Assembly: GCA_022821585.1 (NCBI GenBank) | Contig: JAJEDI010000019.1 | Coordinates: forward strand, 1 to 58,378 | DNA length: 58,378 bases | Direction of reading: 5' to 3' | Origin: Caldilineaceae bacterium | GTDB taxonomy: Bacteria; Chloroflexota; Anaerolineae; Caldilineales; Caldilineaceae | Part shown: positions 25,594 to 35,227 of the stretch, piece after piece | Position numbering within the stretch: the first letter of the stretch is position 1 | Layout of the letters: the number at the start of each line of letters is the position of its first letter | The notes under the pieces: model-generated | What the model saw: only the letters and a program-made list of their open reading frames with translations | Told to the model about the DNA's origin: nothing | The model's database searches: none | Program-made: the position numbers and the translations under genes

Positions 25594-26262
25594 TCAGTCC
25601 GCGTTGCGGGGAATATAGTCGGGACTGCCAGGAAACATCCCGTGCGATATGAACGCAATGGTGGACTTGTCGGTGATGCCGGGAATCTGCGCTGCAAGCG
25701 TCAGTGTGCCGTCTTCATGCGAAAACGTCACTTCGACATCGCTTGACATAAACCTGTGCGAAGTGTGTTCATATTCGACTCCATTGTGTTCTCTAATGGC
25801 GCGACCGCCTTTGTACAGACCTCCTGTAACCATCGGCTTAGTCGGCCTGAAAACTACCATCTCCGGTTTCTCCGGATCGTAGTAAGTGGCTTGAAACATA
25901 TAGTCGAGATGACTCATCGGAGTTAGAGGATCTCCCTCAATACTGACGAGAACTATCCAATGATTCGTCTCAAGTCTGAAATGTCCTGGCTCGTGACTGT
26001 ATTCCGCCTCTTCGGGAAGTTCTCGAAGGTGAAAGGTCGCAGTCAGGAGTTCGCCGTTCAATTCAGAACTTACGCCGATTATGTCGGCGGATCCAGGCAA
26101 CTCCTCGGCAGCCGACCCTTCCACGCTCTGCCCTGGCGATAAGGAGATGTAACCTGGCGGGTACTGGCCGTAGATTGACCGCTTATAGGGATTCGGCGGC
26201 AGAAACGGGCAGCCGTTCAACAGGACCACACACGCGGTAATCAGTAGCGCTCTTGACATCAC
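25594..26262 (-). CDS. Lipoprotein with one copy of the secreted repeat domain
   Basis: A 222-residue lipoprotein (VVLLNGC lipobox, Cys18). The mature part is a diverged single copy of the domain repeated in the 27159-31754 product: SPGQSVEGSAAEELPGSADIIGVSSELNGELLTATFHLRELPEE near the front, and EVTFSHEDGTLTLAAQIPGITDKSTIAF near the end. The Asp-rich DxDxDxxTG motif of the larger protein is not conserved here. Probably a surface protein, function unknown. Three such genes in a row on one strand indicate a local family expansion. Confidence 0.8.
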   Translation of the reverse strand: MMSRALLITACVVLLNGCPFLPPNPYKRSIYGQYPPGYISLSPGQSVEGSAAEELPGSADIIGVSSELNGELLTATFHLRELPEEAEYSHEPGHFRLETNHWIVLVSIEGDPLTPMSHLDYMFQATYYDPEKPEMVVFRPTKPMVTGGLYKGGRAIREHNGVEYEHTSHRFMSSDVEVTFSHEDGTLTLAAQIPGITDKSTIAFISHGMFPGSPDYIPRNAD

Positions 26263-26380
26263 TGCCCCCTCTTACTTACCTAAGATTCAAGCCGCGACTG
26301 TGACGTAATCCCGGGAAAATCTCCGGTGAGGGTTATCGTGTCTCCCTCTGGCGACACCTTCAAACTGTTGTTGCCTGACA

Positions 26381-27052
26381 TCAACTGGGTCGACATGAGA
26401 CGCCATCTTGTCCGAGCAGGATGTCAAAGGTCGAGAACAGGATGCTCGATTCGTCAGTGATGCCTGGCACTCGGCCGATAAGCGTAAGCGTGTTTTCCTC
26501 GTGAGAGACGTGCAGTTGGGCGCCGGCAGGCATCTCCAGAAGGTGGGTTTCATTCTTTTCAGGATAGTGCTTGTGTTTATAGACCCCGACTCGAAGCGCG
26601 GTTCTGAACGGGCGGACTGTGGCCGGCGTGTCTGTCGATACCCTCCTTGCGCCGTACGAGGCATCAAGCGTGTAGTCGGTCTGATCGAATGTATCTTTGG
26701 CATCGCCATCAAGGTCGATTGAAACAGTCCACATATATTCCAGGTGCATGTTTTCGACACCTTCTCTGTTGACCGCAATCTCTTCAGGGATACCTCTGAG
26801 ATAGAAGACTGCCGTCAACGTTTCTCCATCCAGACTGGAATCCACACCGACAATATCGATGTAGGCTGGCAAAGAGCCGAGAACCGGGTCACTGGCGCTC
26901 TGGCCAGGCAGCATGTCAAGATAACCGCCGGGGCATTCAGTGAGTTGCTCTGTCTTCTGTGGTGGTTCTGATGCTGTTGGCGGCTCTGCCGGTATGGGCA
27001 CACAAGCGGCGGTGAGAAAAGCGAATGCGACAATCAAGAGTTTTCTGAACAT
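26381..27052 (-). CDS. Lipoprotein with one copy of the secreted repeat domain
   Basis: A 223-residue lipoprotein starting MFRKLLIVAF with lipobox LTAAC (Cys16). The start at 27052 is chosen because the signal peptide begins there; the frame is open 40 codons further upstream but without a plausible leader. The domain matches the repeat: LPAYIDIVGVDSSLDGETLTAVFYLRGIPEE, WTVSIDLDGDAKDTFDQTDYTLDASY, and HEENTLTLIGRVPGITDESSILF. It is closer to the repeats of the large protein than its neighbour at 25594 is. Function unknown; probably surface-exposed. Confidence 0.8.
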   Translation of the reverse strand: MFRKLLIVAFAFLTAACVPIPAEPPTASEPPQKTEQLTECPGGYLDMLPGQSASDPVLGSLPAYIDIVGVDSSLDGETLTAVFYLRGIPEEIAVNREGVENMHLEYMWTVSIDLDGDAKDTFDQTDYTLDASYGARRVSTDTPATVRPFRTALRVGVYKHKHYPEKNETHLLEMPAGAQLHVSHEENTLTLIGRVPGITDESSILFSTFDILLGQDGVSCRPS

Positions 27053-27158
27053 AATCCGGTCTCCTTTGGGCCCAGACAATCGCGGCCGCCCTCCGTTCCA
27101 AGTAGAGGGGCCTTCGAGATCAAGCAAGGTAAGACTGCGGTAACTATGCACCGTATGC

Positions 27159-30100
27159 CTACTCACTGTCACCCACTATGGACAAAACCTGGCAAGCCAC
27201 CTGCTCCGAACCGTGCAGAAAATCATAGGCCTCAAACTCAAGCCGCGACGCTGACGTAATGCCGGGTATCTCTCCGACAAGCGTAATCGTGTTCTCTTCA
27301 GACGATACCTCAATGCCGGCGCTGCTCAGATAGGCGGCGCCAAGGCCGTCCGGGTCCATCGTCCAGGTGTCGACCTGCACAGCTTCTTCAATAGACAAGT
27401 GACCACCCTCGTCACTGGACGGGGAGAATACGAAATAACTGGCGGACAGCGAGTAATCAGCGCCCTGCAACTCCGTCTCGCGGTCGTCGACCACGTCTAC
27501 GGACACCTCCCATCTGTACTCCAACGCATCTTTCGGAACATCCTTCCTGTTGAATTCCAGCGTCTCCGGAACATCCCTGAGATGAAATACGACGACAAGC
27601 CTCCCGTCGTCTGTCAGAGCTGTGCTGATGTCGGTAATGTCCATGTATGCAGGCAGTGTCTCCGAGACCGCATCGACGATCCGCTGGCCCGGCCTGATTG
27701 CCGCGCTGTCGGACTGGCACGAATCAACGCCTTCGCCGGTGATCGACGGACCGTAGCTGCTCATCTCGACCGCACCTTCAAAGAAATCATACGCCTTAAA
27801 CTTGAGCGGTGATTCCGCTGTAATCCCGGGAATCTCCCCCGAAAGTGTTATCCTGTTCTCCTCGGCAGACACCTCGATATCGGCCTCCGCCAGAACTCTG
27901 TTCCCCTCTCCGTCCAGCCCCAGGATGCCGGCCGTGACAAAGCCCGGTCCGGTAATCTTTGCCGACGTATTGCTATTCTTGACAAGCGGATGCACGAAAT
28001 GGCCGGCCGACAGCATCGAGTCGAAACCGCCGACGCCTGTCTCCGCATCGTTGTCCACGTCGATCGACACTTCCCAGTTGTACTCCAATGCATGCGCCGG
28101 CACGCCCGTTCTGTCGAATGTCAACAGATCCGGAAGATCCCTGAGCTGAAACGTGACTGTCAAGGTCTCCCCGTCCAGCGCTGTGGTGACGCCGCGGATA
28201 TCAATGTGTCCGGCCAGTTCGTGTGACAGATCGTCAAGAGCATGCGGATCGGAAACTGCTGTTGATCCGTCAGAAGGACTGTGACGTCCCAGCCGACCAA
28301 AACTAAATGAAGTAAGGCAGCCGATCTCCTCCTCACCTCCCAGATAGTCGTACACACCGAATGTAAGACGTGAATCCGCGGAGATCCCGGGAATATCTCC
28401 CGAAAGCGTTATCGTGTCCTCTTCAGCCGACACCTCGATGCGCGCCCACGAGAGAAAGTTGATATCGGGGAACGCCCCTCCCGCCGACTTCAGAACCCAT
28501 GTGTTGGTCTGTACATCGTCCGTTGCGATAGCCGCACTCCGGTCGCGACCGCTGGAAACGGGTGGAGTAACGTAAATTGAGGACAGGATGTATTCAATTC
28601 CCTCAAAGCCTGTTTCCTGGTCGCCATCCACGTCGACAGACACCTCCCAGCTGTACTCGACTACCTCTTCGGGCACGGCGCTTCTGTCGAGAGTAAGTGT
28701 CTCCGGAACGTCCCGGAAATGAAACACGACCGTCAGGGTCTCGCCCGAAAGGGACGTGCTGATCTCGGTTACATCCAGATGCGCGGGCAGGGCGTCCGAG
28801 ACATCATCGCTGACGCTCTCCCCCGGTGTAACCGCATCATCGATATCACACTGGCTGGAGGACGTGAGGTTGCTTGGTGGCACCTGGCAACCGACCTCAT
28901 CGAACTCGCCATGATGCCCGTGCGTGAGGAAAGAAAGGCGCGAGTCCGGCGTGATGCCAGGAATCCGGCCGCGGAGAATCATCGTGTCCGTCTCTGCAGA
29001 TACCTCAAGGCTGGCGTCTCTAAAGGATCTGATGCCTTGCCCGGGCTGCTTTTCCCAGACACTGGCCTCCGCCATTTCCTCTATGGGCGCCTCCGTGTCG
29101 TTCCCCTCATTTCCCGGCCACACGATGTGATAGGCGGAAAGAAGGTACTCAAAGCCGTCGTCGCCGGTCTCCGGGTCGGCATCCACGTCGACCGACACAT
29201 CCCAACCGTACTCCATTGAGCTTGCCGAGGTCCCCGTTCTGTTGAACGTCAGCGTCTCCGGAATATCCCTGAGTCGGAATTCGACGGTCAGCATTTCGTC
29301 CGCAAGGGAGGTGCTGACTTCGACAATGTCCAGATACCCCGCAGACACATCGGAGACGTCATCAGTTGCGGTCTGTCCCGGCACAACCGTGCTGTCGCCA
29401 TCCGTACACTGGGTCGGGGAAGCGCTCAGGGGCACGCCCTGGCCCGGTGTAGCAAGACAACCGACCTCATCGGAACCGCCAAAATAGTCGTAGGCGCTGA
29501 ATGTAAGCTGTGATTCTGCAGTGATCCCGGGGATGTTTCCGGAGAGCGTTATCGTGTCTTCTTCCGGAGACACCTCAAGGGATGCGTCGATCAAGTTCAT
29601 AAAACCATCCGATCGGGCTTTCAAGACGCCGGCCTCCACCTTGCTGTCAATGGACGCCTGCGCGTTATTCCCTTTTTCGGATGAGGGCACAAAGTGGCTT
29701 GCCGACAGCTCGTACTCAGTGCCGCGATTTCCGGTCTCCCGGTTGCCATCTATATCGATCGACACGTCCCAACCGTACTCCATGTAGTATTCCGATATGC
29801 CCGTCCTATTGAACGTCAGCGTCTCCGGCAGATCCCTGAGATGGAAAACAGCTGTCAAGGTCTCACCGGACAACGATGTGCTCACCTTGGTGATATCCAC
29901 ATGTGAAGCGGTGGCGTCCTCAATCTCGTCAGTTACGGTCTGCCCCGGCCGTGTCAGCGCCGCGCTGGAACGGCACCCCGGTGGTCCCACGCTCTCGCTG
30001 TATGGATCTTGGCACGCCAACTGATCGGATTTCCCGGGGGACTGGACATCAGAAGCTGAAAATGTCAGTCGCGATTCGGCTGTGATGCCGGGAATGTAGC

Positions 30101-31754
30101 CGGAAATCGTTATCGTGTCTTCCTCGGCAGACACCGCAAGGTCGGCGTCGGCGAAGGTACTGGTGGAGCCGTCGGCGCCTATCTCCCACACGCTGGCCTC
30201 CAACATCTCCCCGATTGGCGCGCTCGTGTCGGCATCAGTCCCTCTGTGTGACAGGAAGGCAATATGGTAGGCGCTCAGCAGGGTATCGAACCCACCGGGA
30301 CCGGTGCTGCTGTCGTTGTCCGCATCGATTGCGACCTCCCATTCATACTCCTTCGTTCCCTGCCCATGCTCCGTCCGATTGAACCTCAAGGTCTCCGGCA
30401 GGTCCCTGAGATGAAACACAACCGTCAATCTCTCGCCGGACAGGGAGGTTTCAACTTCGGTTATGTCGACATGCCCGCCCGGTACATCTTCTGCTTCATC
30501 GACCAAAGTCTGACCAGGCCTAACCGCATCAACGGTGTCACACCGGCTGGAGCGTGTGCTCTGAATCTGCGAAGTAAAGCATCCGACCTCATCGAAGCTG
30601 TCCAAATAATCGTACGTCCTGAATGCAAGCCGTGACTCTGTCGTAATGCCGGGAATGTTGCCGGAGAGCGTTATCGTGTCTTCTTCGGAAGATACCTCAA
30701 GAGTCGTGTCTTCAGTCGACCTGGAGCTCCCCGGTTCCATACTCCAGACGCTGACCTCCACCTTGCTCTCTATAGGCGCCTTCGCGTTACTGCCTCCTTC
30801 AGATGGGGGCACAGAGTGACCTGCCAACATCTGGTACTCAAAACCTCCATAGCCTGTCTCCCGGTCACTGTCTACGTCGATGACCACCACCCATGCGTAC
30901 TCCATATAGCTTTCCGACATACCTATACGATTGAACGTCAGCGTCTCCGGCACGTCCCTGAGATGGAACACAACTGTCAGAGTTTCGCCCGACAAAGAGG
31001 TGCTCACCTTGGTTATATCCATATACGGATCGGTAACGCTCTCGATCCCGTCCGTAACCGTCTGCCCCGGCCCCACAAGGGCCGCGCCGGCGTCGCACCC
31101 CCAGGGTCCCATACTCTCTCTGTATGGATCATGGCACTCTATCTGATCGGCCTCTCCGGCGAACTCGACATCGTAAGCCGAAAATGTCAGTCGCGATGCG
31201 GATGTGATGCCTGGAATGTAGCCGGTGATCGTTATCGTCTCTGCCTCGGCAGACACCGCAAGATCGGCGTCCGCGAGAGTGCTGGTGGAGCCGCCGGGGT
31301 GTATTTCCCATACGGCGGCCTCCAACATCTCCCCGATTGGAGCGATCGTGTCGGCATCGGTCCCTTCGTGTGACAGAAACGCAATATGGTAGGCGGTCAG
31401 CAGGATATCGAACCCGCCGGGGCCCGTGCTGCGGTCGTTGTCCGCATCGACTGCGACCTCCCATTCATACTCCTTCGAGCCCTCCCCATGCTCCGTGCGG
31501 TTGAACCGCAAGGTCTCCGGCAGGTCCTTAAGATGAAAAACAACCGTTAATCTCTCGCCGGACAGCGAAGTTTCAACTTCGGTGATGTCGATATGCGCGG
31601 CCGGTACGTCCGCGACGGCATCGGTTACCGAATCACCCGGCCTGATCGGCTCCACCTCCCCGCACTGGCTGACCTCATGCGCAATGACAGGAGTCGTCCC
31701 TGTGGCCAGCAAAGAAACAACAAGCAGAAAGCGGGAAAGATTCCTGATCTTCAT
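27159..31754 (-). CDS. Large secreted protein of eight tandem ~190-residue domains
   Basis: About 1531 residues: a signal peptide (MKIRNLSRFLLVVSLLATG ... IAHE) and eight tandem domains, most beginning with Cys and a (V/I)xPGQxxxD segment. Each contains DITEVSTSLSGETLTVVFHLRD(L/V)PETL, then W(E/D)VS(I/V)DVD, an Asp-rich DxDxDxxTGxxGF(E/D) turn resembling a calcium-binding loop, a variable middle, and EEDTITLSGNIPGIT(A/P)xSRLTF with a final GC. Domains 1 and 3 are nearly identical, as are 2 and 4, which indicates duplication of a two-domain block. The last domains are most diverged. The start at 31754 has GGGAGAA at good spacing. No sortase, S-layer or type 9 signal is seen at the C-terminus. 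The fold is probably a beta-sandwich; function unrecognised, perhaps adhesion or glycan binding. Confidence 0.85.
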   Translation of the reverse strand: MKIRNLSRFLLVVSLLATGTTPVIAHEVSQCGEVEPIRPGDSVTDAVADVPAAHIDITEVETSLSGERLTVVFHLKDLPETLRFNRTEHGEGSKEYEWEVAVDADNDRSTGPGGFDILLTAYHIAFLSHEGTDADTIAPIGEMLEAAVWEIHPGGSTSTLADADLAVSAEAETITITGYIPGITSASRLTFSAYDVEFAGEADQIECHDPYRESMGPWGCDAGAALVGPGQTVTDGIESVTDPYMDITKVSTSLSGETLTVVFHLRDVPETLTFNRIGMSESYMEYAWVVVIDVDSDRETGYGGFEYQMLAGHSVPPSEGGSNAKAPIESKVEVSVWSMEPGSSRSTEDTTLEVSSEEDTITLSGNIPGITTESRLAFRTYDYLDSFDEVGCFTSQIQSTRSSRCDTVDAVRPGQTLVDEAEDVPGGHVDITEVETSLSGERLTVVFHLRDLPETLRFNRTEHGQGTKEYEWEVAIDADNDSSTGPGGFDTLLSAYHIAFLSHRGTDADTSAPIGEMLEASVWEIGADGSTSTFADADLAVSAEEDTITISGYIPGITAESRLTFSASDVQSPGKSDQLACQDPYSESVGPPGCRSSAALTRPGQTVTDEIEDATASHVDITKVSTSLSGETLTAVFHLRDLPETLTFNRTGISEYYMEYGWDVSIDIDGNRETGNRGTEYELSASHFVPSSEKGNNAQASIDSKVEAGVLKARSDGFMNLIDASLEVSPEEDTITLSGNIPGITAESQLTFSAYDYFGGSDEVGCLATPGQGVPLSASPTQCTDGDSTVVPGQTATDDVSDVSAGYLDIVEVSTSLADEMLTVEFRLRDIPETLTFNRTGTSASSMEYGWDVSVDVDADPETGDDGFEYLLSAYHIVWPGNEGNDTEAPIEEMAEASVWEKQPGQGIRSFRDASLEVSAETDTMILRGRIPGITPDSRLSFLTHGHHGEFDEVGCQVPPSNLTSSSQCDIDDAVTPGESVSDDVSDALPAHLDVTEISTSLSGETLTVVFHFRDVPETLTLDRSAVPEEVVEYSWEVSVDVDGDQETGFEGIEYILSSIYVTPPVSSGRDRSAAIATDDVQTNTWVLKSAGGAFPDINFLSWARIEVSAEEDTITLSGDIPGISADSRLTFGVYDYLGGEEEIGCLTSFSFGRLGRHSPSDGSTAVSDPHALDDLSHELAGHIDIRGVTTALDGETLTVTFQLRDLPDLLTFDRTGVPAHALEYNWEVSIDVDNDAETGVGGFDSMLSAGHFVHPLVKNSNTSAKITGPGFVTAGILGLDGEGNRVLAEADIEVSAEENRITLSGEIPGITAESPLKFKAYDFFEGAVEMSSYGPSITGEGVDSCQSDSAAIRPGQRIVDAVSETLPAYMDITDISTALTDDGRLVVVFHLRDVPETLEFNRKDVPKDALEYRWEVSVDVVDDRETELQGADYSLSASYFVFSPSSDEGGHLSIEEAVQVDTWTMDPDGLGAAYLSSAGIEVSSEENTITLVGEIPGITSASRLEFEAYDFLHGSEQVACQVLSIVGDSE

Positions 31755-31984
31755 TGTTTGTTCTCCCAGGAGAAAGGGGGCTCCTACCTCAGATCCGAAT
31801 GGCCCCCTAGACCGGGAGCCGCGCAAAGCAACAGAAGGGCGCTGGACAGACAGCTGCCAGATCGGGTTGAACCGGATCTCGAATTCCGTTCTTGAAACGC
31901 CTGTCTTTCCCTTGTATGAACGAGCGATTCACAATTGACGGTTCCAATCCGGTCACAGGAGCGATTGTCATGCCGGAACTCGCT

Positions 31985-32160
31985 TTCACCTGCCGTCATC
32001 AGAAACATGGCACGCCACCCGCTCGTAACCGTGCAGAGAATCATAGGCTGCCAATACCAGCCGCGACTCTGAAGTAATGTCGGGGAAGTGTCCAATGAGC
32101 GCTCACTCTGCGGAACATAAATGAGATGAAACAGAACCGCAAGGGTGTTGACTGTTCTCA
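31985..32160 (-). pseudogene. Decayed copy of the secreted repeat domain
   Basis: 31999-32100 matches the DNA of the last domain of the large protein at 27174-27275 at many positions (GGCA-GCCACC, AACCGTGCAGA, AATCATAGGC, CCGCGAC-CTGA-GTAATG). Beyond about 32100 the minus strand reads LAVLFHLIYVPQSE, which resembles LTVVFHLRDVPE, with the middle of the domain missing and the frame shifted. The copy has therefore lost its core and cannot encode the domain. It lies directly upstream of the intact gene. Confidence 0.7.
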
Positions 32161-32544
32161 GTAACAACGATCGACTGGATTTCGTCTGCTCAGGGGCAGG
32201 GGTCTCTCCGCACACACGGGGTTAGACGGCGACTATCCTTCAATGGCGGCCGCATTAACAGGATCTGCGTGAATGATGCATGGGTGAGATGTCTTGCCGA
32301 AAGACGAGTAACCGGCAAGCATTTGGGGGTTTTGGGTGAGATTCAAAAAGAGGAGGTGGTATACTGGGTCAAGTGGGATTTGCGTGGTGGGCCGTGAAAG
32401 AAGTGCGGCAGTGTGCGGGTAGCGGTTTTGTAATCAAGTCGGCGAAATCTTGTCTGTGACATTTGCCCAGCAATACCTAGCGGCCCTCGGTTCGGCGACA
32501 TACAGACGGTAAGGAACATCACGAGCGCTATACACACGCGTTTC
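32161..32544. other. Intergenic region, no supported gene
   Basis: Nothing coding is recognised here. A short minus-strand frame after the HTH gene (32343-32537) has no family features. AT content is higher than in the metabolic parts of the window. Confidence 0.4.
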
Positions 32545-32781
32545 CTATTCTTCGCGGCCCTCCTCTTCCAGATCGATAAGCTTGTCTATCCGTTCCGCGA
32601 ACTCCTCCTCGTCCAGGTAGCGCTTCTTCCATTGTGAAATCGTGCCGCGCGGAATGTCCAGCTCCTTGGCGACGCGATTCAACCCCTTGTCGCTCCTGTC
32701 CAGAAAAAGTAGAACCTGGGCGATTCGGGCATCGGAGTAGCCCCTTCTTCTGCCCTTGCGGGTCAAATTGAGCTTTCTCAT
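32545..32781 (-). CDS. Small helix-turn-helix protein, transposase-OrfA-like
   Basis: A 78-residue basic protein with a homeodomain-like helix-turn-helix: YSDARIAQVLLFLDRSDKGLNRVAKELDIPRGTISQWKKRYLDEEE, followed by an acidic tail. The arrangement resembles the N-terminal DNA-binding part of IS3-type OrfA or terminase-small-subunit proteins. No OrfB, DDE domain or inverted repeats are found nearby, so it may be an insertion-sequence remnant or an independent regulator. Confidence 0.65.
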   Translation of the reverse strand: MRKLNLTRKGRRRGYSDARIAQVLLFLDRSDKGLNRVAKELDIPRGTISQWKKRYLDEEEFAERIDKLIDLEEEGREE

Positions 32782-33376
32782 TTATGGTGCCGCCATGTCC
32801 TCTAAAACCACGCTTTTGAATTCGCAGTCATGCCATCTCTTGACGATTGCGTTTACTCATGACCATCCCCATTTCAAGGGCAGCAACTCACACCTGACCC
32901 CCGACCCCGGCGCAGTATATGCCCTGCTAAGGGACGCTCGGCGTTGTCGGTACTGCCGCCAAACTTTATCGACGACGCTGCCGAGAAAACGTCCACCTGC
33001 GTGTCCATCTCTATTGATAGACCGCGAACACTATATTTTACAGCATTGGAATGTTATTCATATATAGATCAGTTCCTTTAATGTATCAATACTGTGTCAA
33101 CTTTTGCAGATTGTAGAATAGCGACCGTCCAGTTTTGCCAATATCGTAGCAGTATTCAAATCCCGCACAGAGATGACTCCAGTCGCGGAGTCATCTCTGC
33201 ATCCGGCAGAAGCCGCCACAGTCGTACAGGACCTCGCCATCGGCGCACAGCTTCAAAGCCTGACCTGCCCTTCACATCACCGCTCCAGCAACAGAGGCCC
33301 GAAAGGCCATGGGCGCGTGGATCCTGGCCTCCTTTCCTGCTCCAGTTCGGTCGGCAATAGGATTGATACTTTCCAC
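32782..33376. other. Intergenic region, no supported gene
   Basis: Open frames in this stretch are short, overlap on both strands and show no domain. Part of it (about 33000-33130) is AT-rich compared with the window. Confidence 0.4.
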
Positions 33377-33710
33377 GTAACTACCAAGCCATGTTCTGTG
33401 TGTGTACTGTGTGCGGTCTTCCTGGGCGGAATGTACCCTCAGTATTTCTGCAGCGGGGTCTCGATGGTCATCGCGGTGCACGTTGGGGACATATGGGAGT
33501 TGCCTCGCCTATCATGCCGGCGCCGGCACATACTCGGAACCTGCCAAGACACAGGGGGAAGCGCGGGCCGCCGCGGGACGACAACTTTGTATTGCCCACA
33601 CACTCGCTGCGGCGGGGGTTTTAGGAGAGGGGGCGTTTCGGGGGCGGAGCCCCCGCACAAGGGAGGGCCGCAGGCCCGACCGCCCAGGAAGACGAGGTGA
33701 GAGGTGAGAG
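33377..33710 (+). repeat. ~320-bp direct repeat, left copy
   Basis: Aligns along its length with 34830-35150: shared blocks are CTGTGTGCGGTCT, GGGCGGAATG, GTTGCCTCGCCT, GCACATACTCGGAA, GCCGCGGGACGACAACTT and TTGCCCACACACTCGCTGCG, followed by the GGGGGCGGAGCCCCC hairpin (33640-33654) and the AAGGGAGGGCCG tail. The pair flanks one gene in the same orientation. Several short frames inside are repeat translations, not genes. Confidence 0.85.
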
Positions 33711-33828
33711 GGGTGAGAAAACCCTTCTCTCTGAGTCATAGGCGCCTTTGGGCAAGGACTTTGCAGCTACCATTCCACAGTGTTTTAGATAGGGATATTT
33801 TGTACTCATGTTGGCTACGCAAAGAGAT

Positions 33829-33857
33829 GGAGGGGCATCCCTTGTGAATGCCCCTCC
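33829..33857. terminator. Strong hairpin, candidate terminator
   Basis: GGAGGGGCAT-(9 nt)-ATGCCCCTCC, a perfect 10-bp stem. On the minus strand it lies downstream of the secreted-protein gene that ends at 33966, and ATCTCTTTG follows. It may be a second-line terminator or an intergenic repeat. Confidence 0.45.
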
Positions 33858-33909
33858 CCCTTTGCGGCAACCTGCCTGACAGGGCCACGCACGACGGCAA
33901 AAGAAGGAG

Positions 33910-33939
33910 CGGCCTGCCCACACTGATGGACAGACCGCT
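33910..33939 (-). terminator. Rho-independent terminator of the secreted-protein gene
   Basis: Minus strand GCGGTCTGTCC-(8 nt)-GGGCAGGCCGC gives an 11-bp stem with G-T pairs, followed by CTCCTTCTTTTG. It begins 26 bp after the stop codon at 33966. Confidence 0.65.
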
Positions 33940-33965
33940 CTCTCACGTCGCCGGCAGTGAATTCT

Positions 33966-34610
33966 CTACCAGCTGATATATCTCACGTTGTGACCCGGAT
34001 CAAGGGTAAACACGTAGGGCTTGTTCGTGTCATACTCGTTGTCGGGATAGTACGTGCTCACCCGCAGCAGCGTCTTGTCCCCTTCGACAACGTAGTCGAT
34101 CACGACTGACTTGCCGGTCATGGGATTGGTGCCCTCATAGCGCTCGATCCTAGGCGAATCGGGCAAGAAGGGGCCGGGCTGCGCGCTGCCGTCTGCGCCG
34201 ATGAACCAGTACTGCAGACCGCCTTCGACGGAGCAGATCTGGGCGGGCCTGGCCGCGTGTGTTATGTGGCAGTCGATCCCCGTGTAAACCGGCGTGGAAT
34301 CGGAGCCACCGCCGCCGCCTGAACCATCATCAGGATTGCTGCTCGGCGGAGGAGGAGGAGGATTGCTACTCGGAGGAAGAGGATTGCCGCCGGGCCCAGA
34401 AGGCGGCGGAACGCCTGGCAAAGGAGGAATGTGGGTATCATGGCCGCCCCTGGCGTGGTCCGAAGCACTGCAATGGCCAGCCGTGAGCGTGCCGTCCGGG
34501 AACTGGCAATAGCCTTCACCTTCGCTGGACGGATGAGCAAACACTGAAGCCGGAATCGCGAATGCGGCGATGAGAACTGCGAGAGAGGCTAATAAACGCA
34601 ACCTTGTCAT
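33966..34610 (-). CDS. Secreted protein with Pro/Gly/Ser-rich linker, unknown function
   Basis: A 214-residue exported protein: signal peptide (MTRLRLLASLAVLIAAFAIPASVFA, cleavage expected after Ala25), a short Cys/His-rich segment resembling YHYH- or excalibur-like starts (YCQFPDGTLTAGHCSASDHARGGHDTH), a long disordered linker (about 60-110), and a C-terminal globular part (GIDCHITHAARPAQICSVEGG ... YYPDNEYDTNKPYVFTLDPG). It sits between two direct copies of a ~320-bp repeat and has its own terminator, like a small cassette. Family not recognised. Confidence 0.75.
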   Translation of the reverse strand: MTRLRLLASLAVLIAAFAIPASVFAHPSSEGEGYCQFPDGTLTAGHCSASDHARGGHDTHIPPLPGVPPPSGPGGNPLPPSSNPPPPPPSSNPDDGSGGGGGSDSTPVYTGIDCHITHAARPAQICSVEGGLQYWFIGADGSAQPGPFLPDSPRIERYEGTNPMTGKSVVIDYVVEGDKTLLRVSTYYPDNEYDTNKPYVFTLDPGHNVRYISW

Positions 34611-35227
34611 GGTAGTGTCTCCTGTCTAGTCCCGCCTGCACTAATGAAATGGTTTGCGGGGTTAGATAGGAGACGCCGCCCGCGCAGGCGATGTTTCGTC
34701 TTGTCATGATACCGACATGGAAAGAGACAGAATTGACACACTAATGACACTCAGGTGTAGAAACATCCGGTTTTAATCATTGCTGACAGAAATCTACTGA
34801 GGCGAAGGCCCTGCCCCATTTTTTGATGCTTGCGGGTAACTATCTAGCCATGTTTCTGTGTGTCCTGTGTGCGGTCTGTTTGGGCGGAATGGACCGTCAG
34901 TATTTGTGTAGCGGGCTTGCGATGCTCATAACTGTGAACGTTGGGTATATATGGGGGTTGCCTCGCCTGCGCTCGCACATACTCGGAATGTGCTGAGACG
35001 CGGGGGGAAGCCCGGCCGCCGCGGGACGACAACTTCGTATTGCCCACACACTCGCTGCGACGCGAACAGGGCCGGGGGCGTTGCGGGGGCGGAGCCCCCC
35101 CACAAGGGAGGGCCGAATAGGCCCGACCGCCCAAAAGCGAGGGGAGAGGAGTGAGAAAAACCTGCGCTCGCCTCGTCCGGCGTCGAGCACTGAATGAGGC
35201 TTGGTAGTTGCTTCTCTTCTCTATTTG
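34611..35227 (+). repeat. Intergenic region carrying the right copy of the ~320-bp direct repeat
   Basis: 34830-35150 is the right copy of the repeat at 33377-33710, including hairpin GGGGGCGGAGCCCCC at 35085-35099. 34611-34830 is the upstream region of the secreted-protein gene and shows no other gene. Confidence 0.8.

Noticed and set aside
32545..33376. Insertion sequence around the small HTH gene
   Set aside because: No transposase catalytic domain, terminal inverted repeats or target-site duplication could be found.
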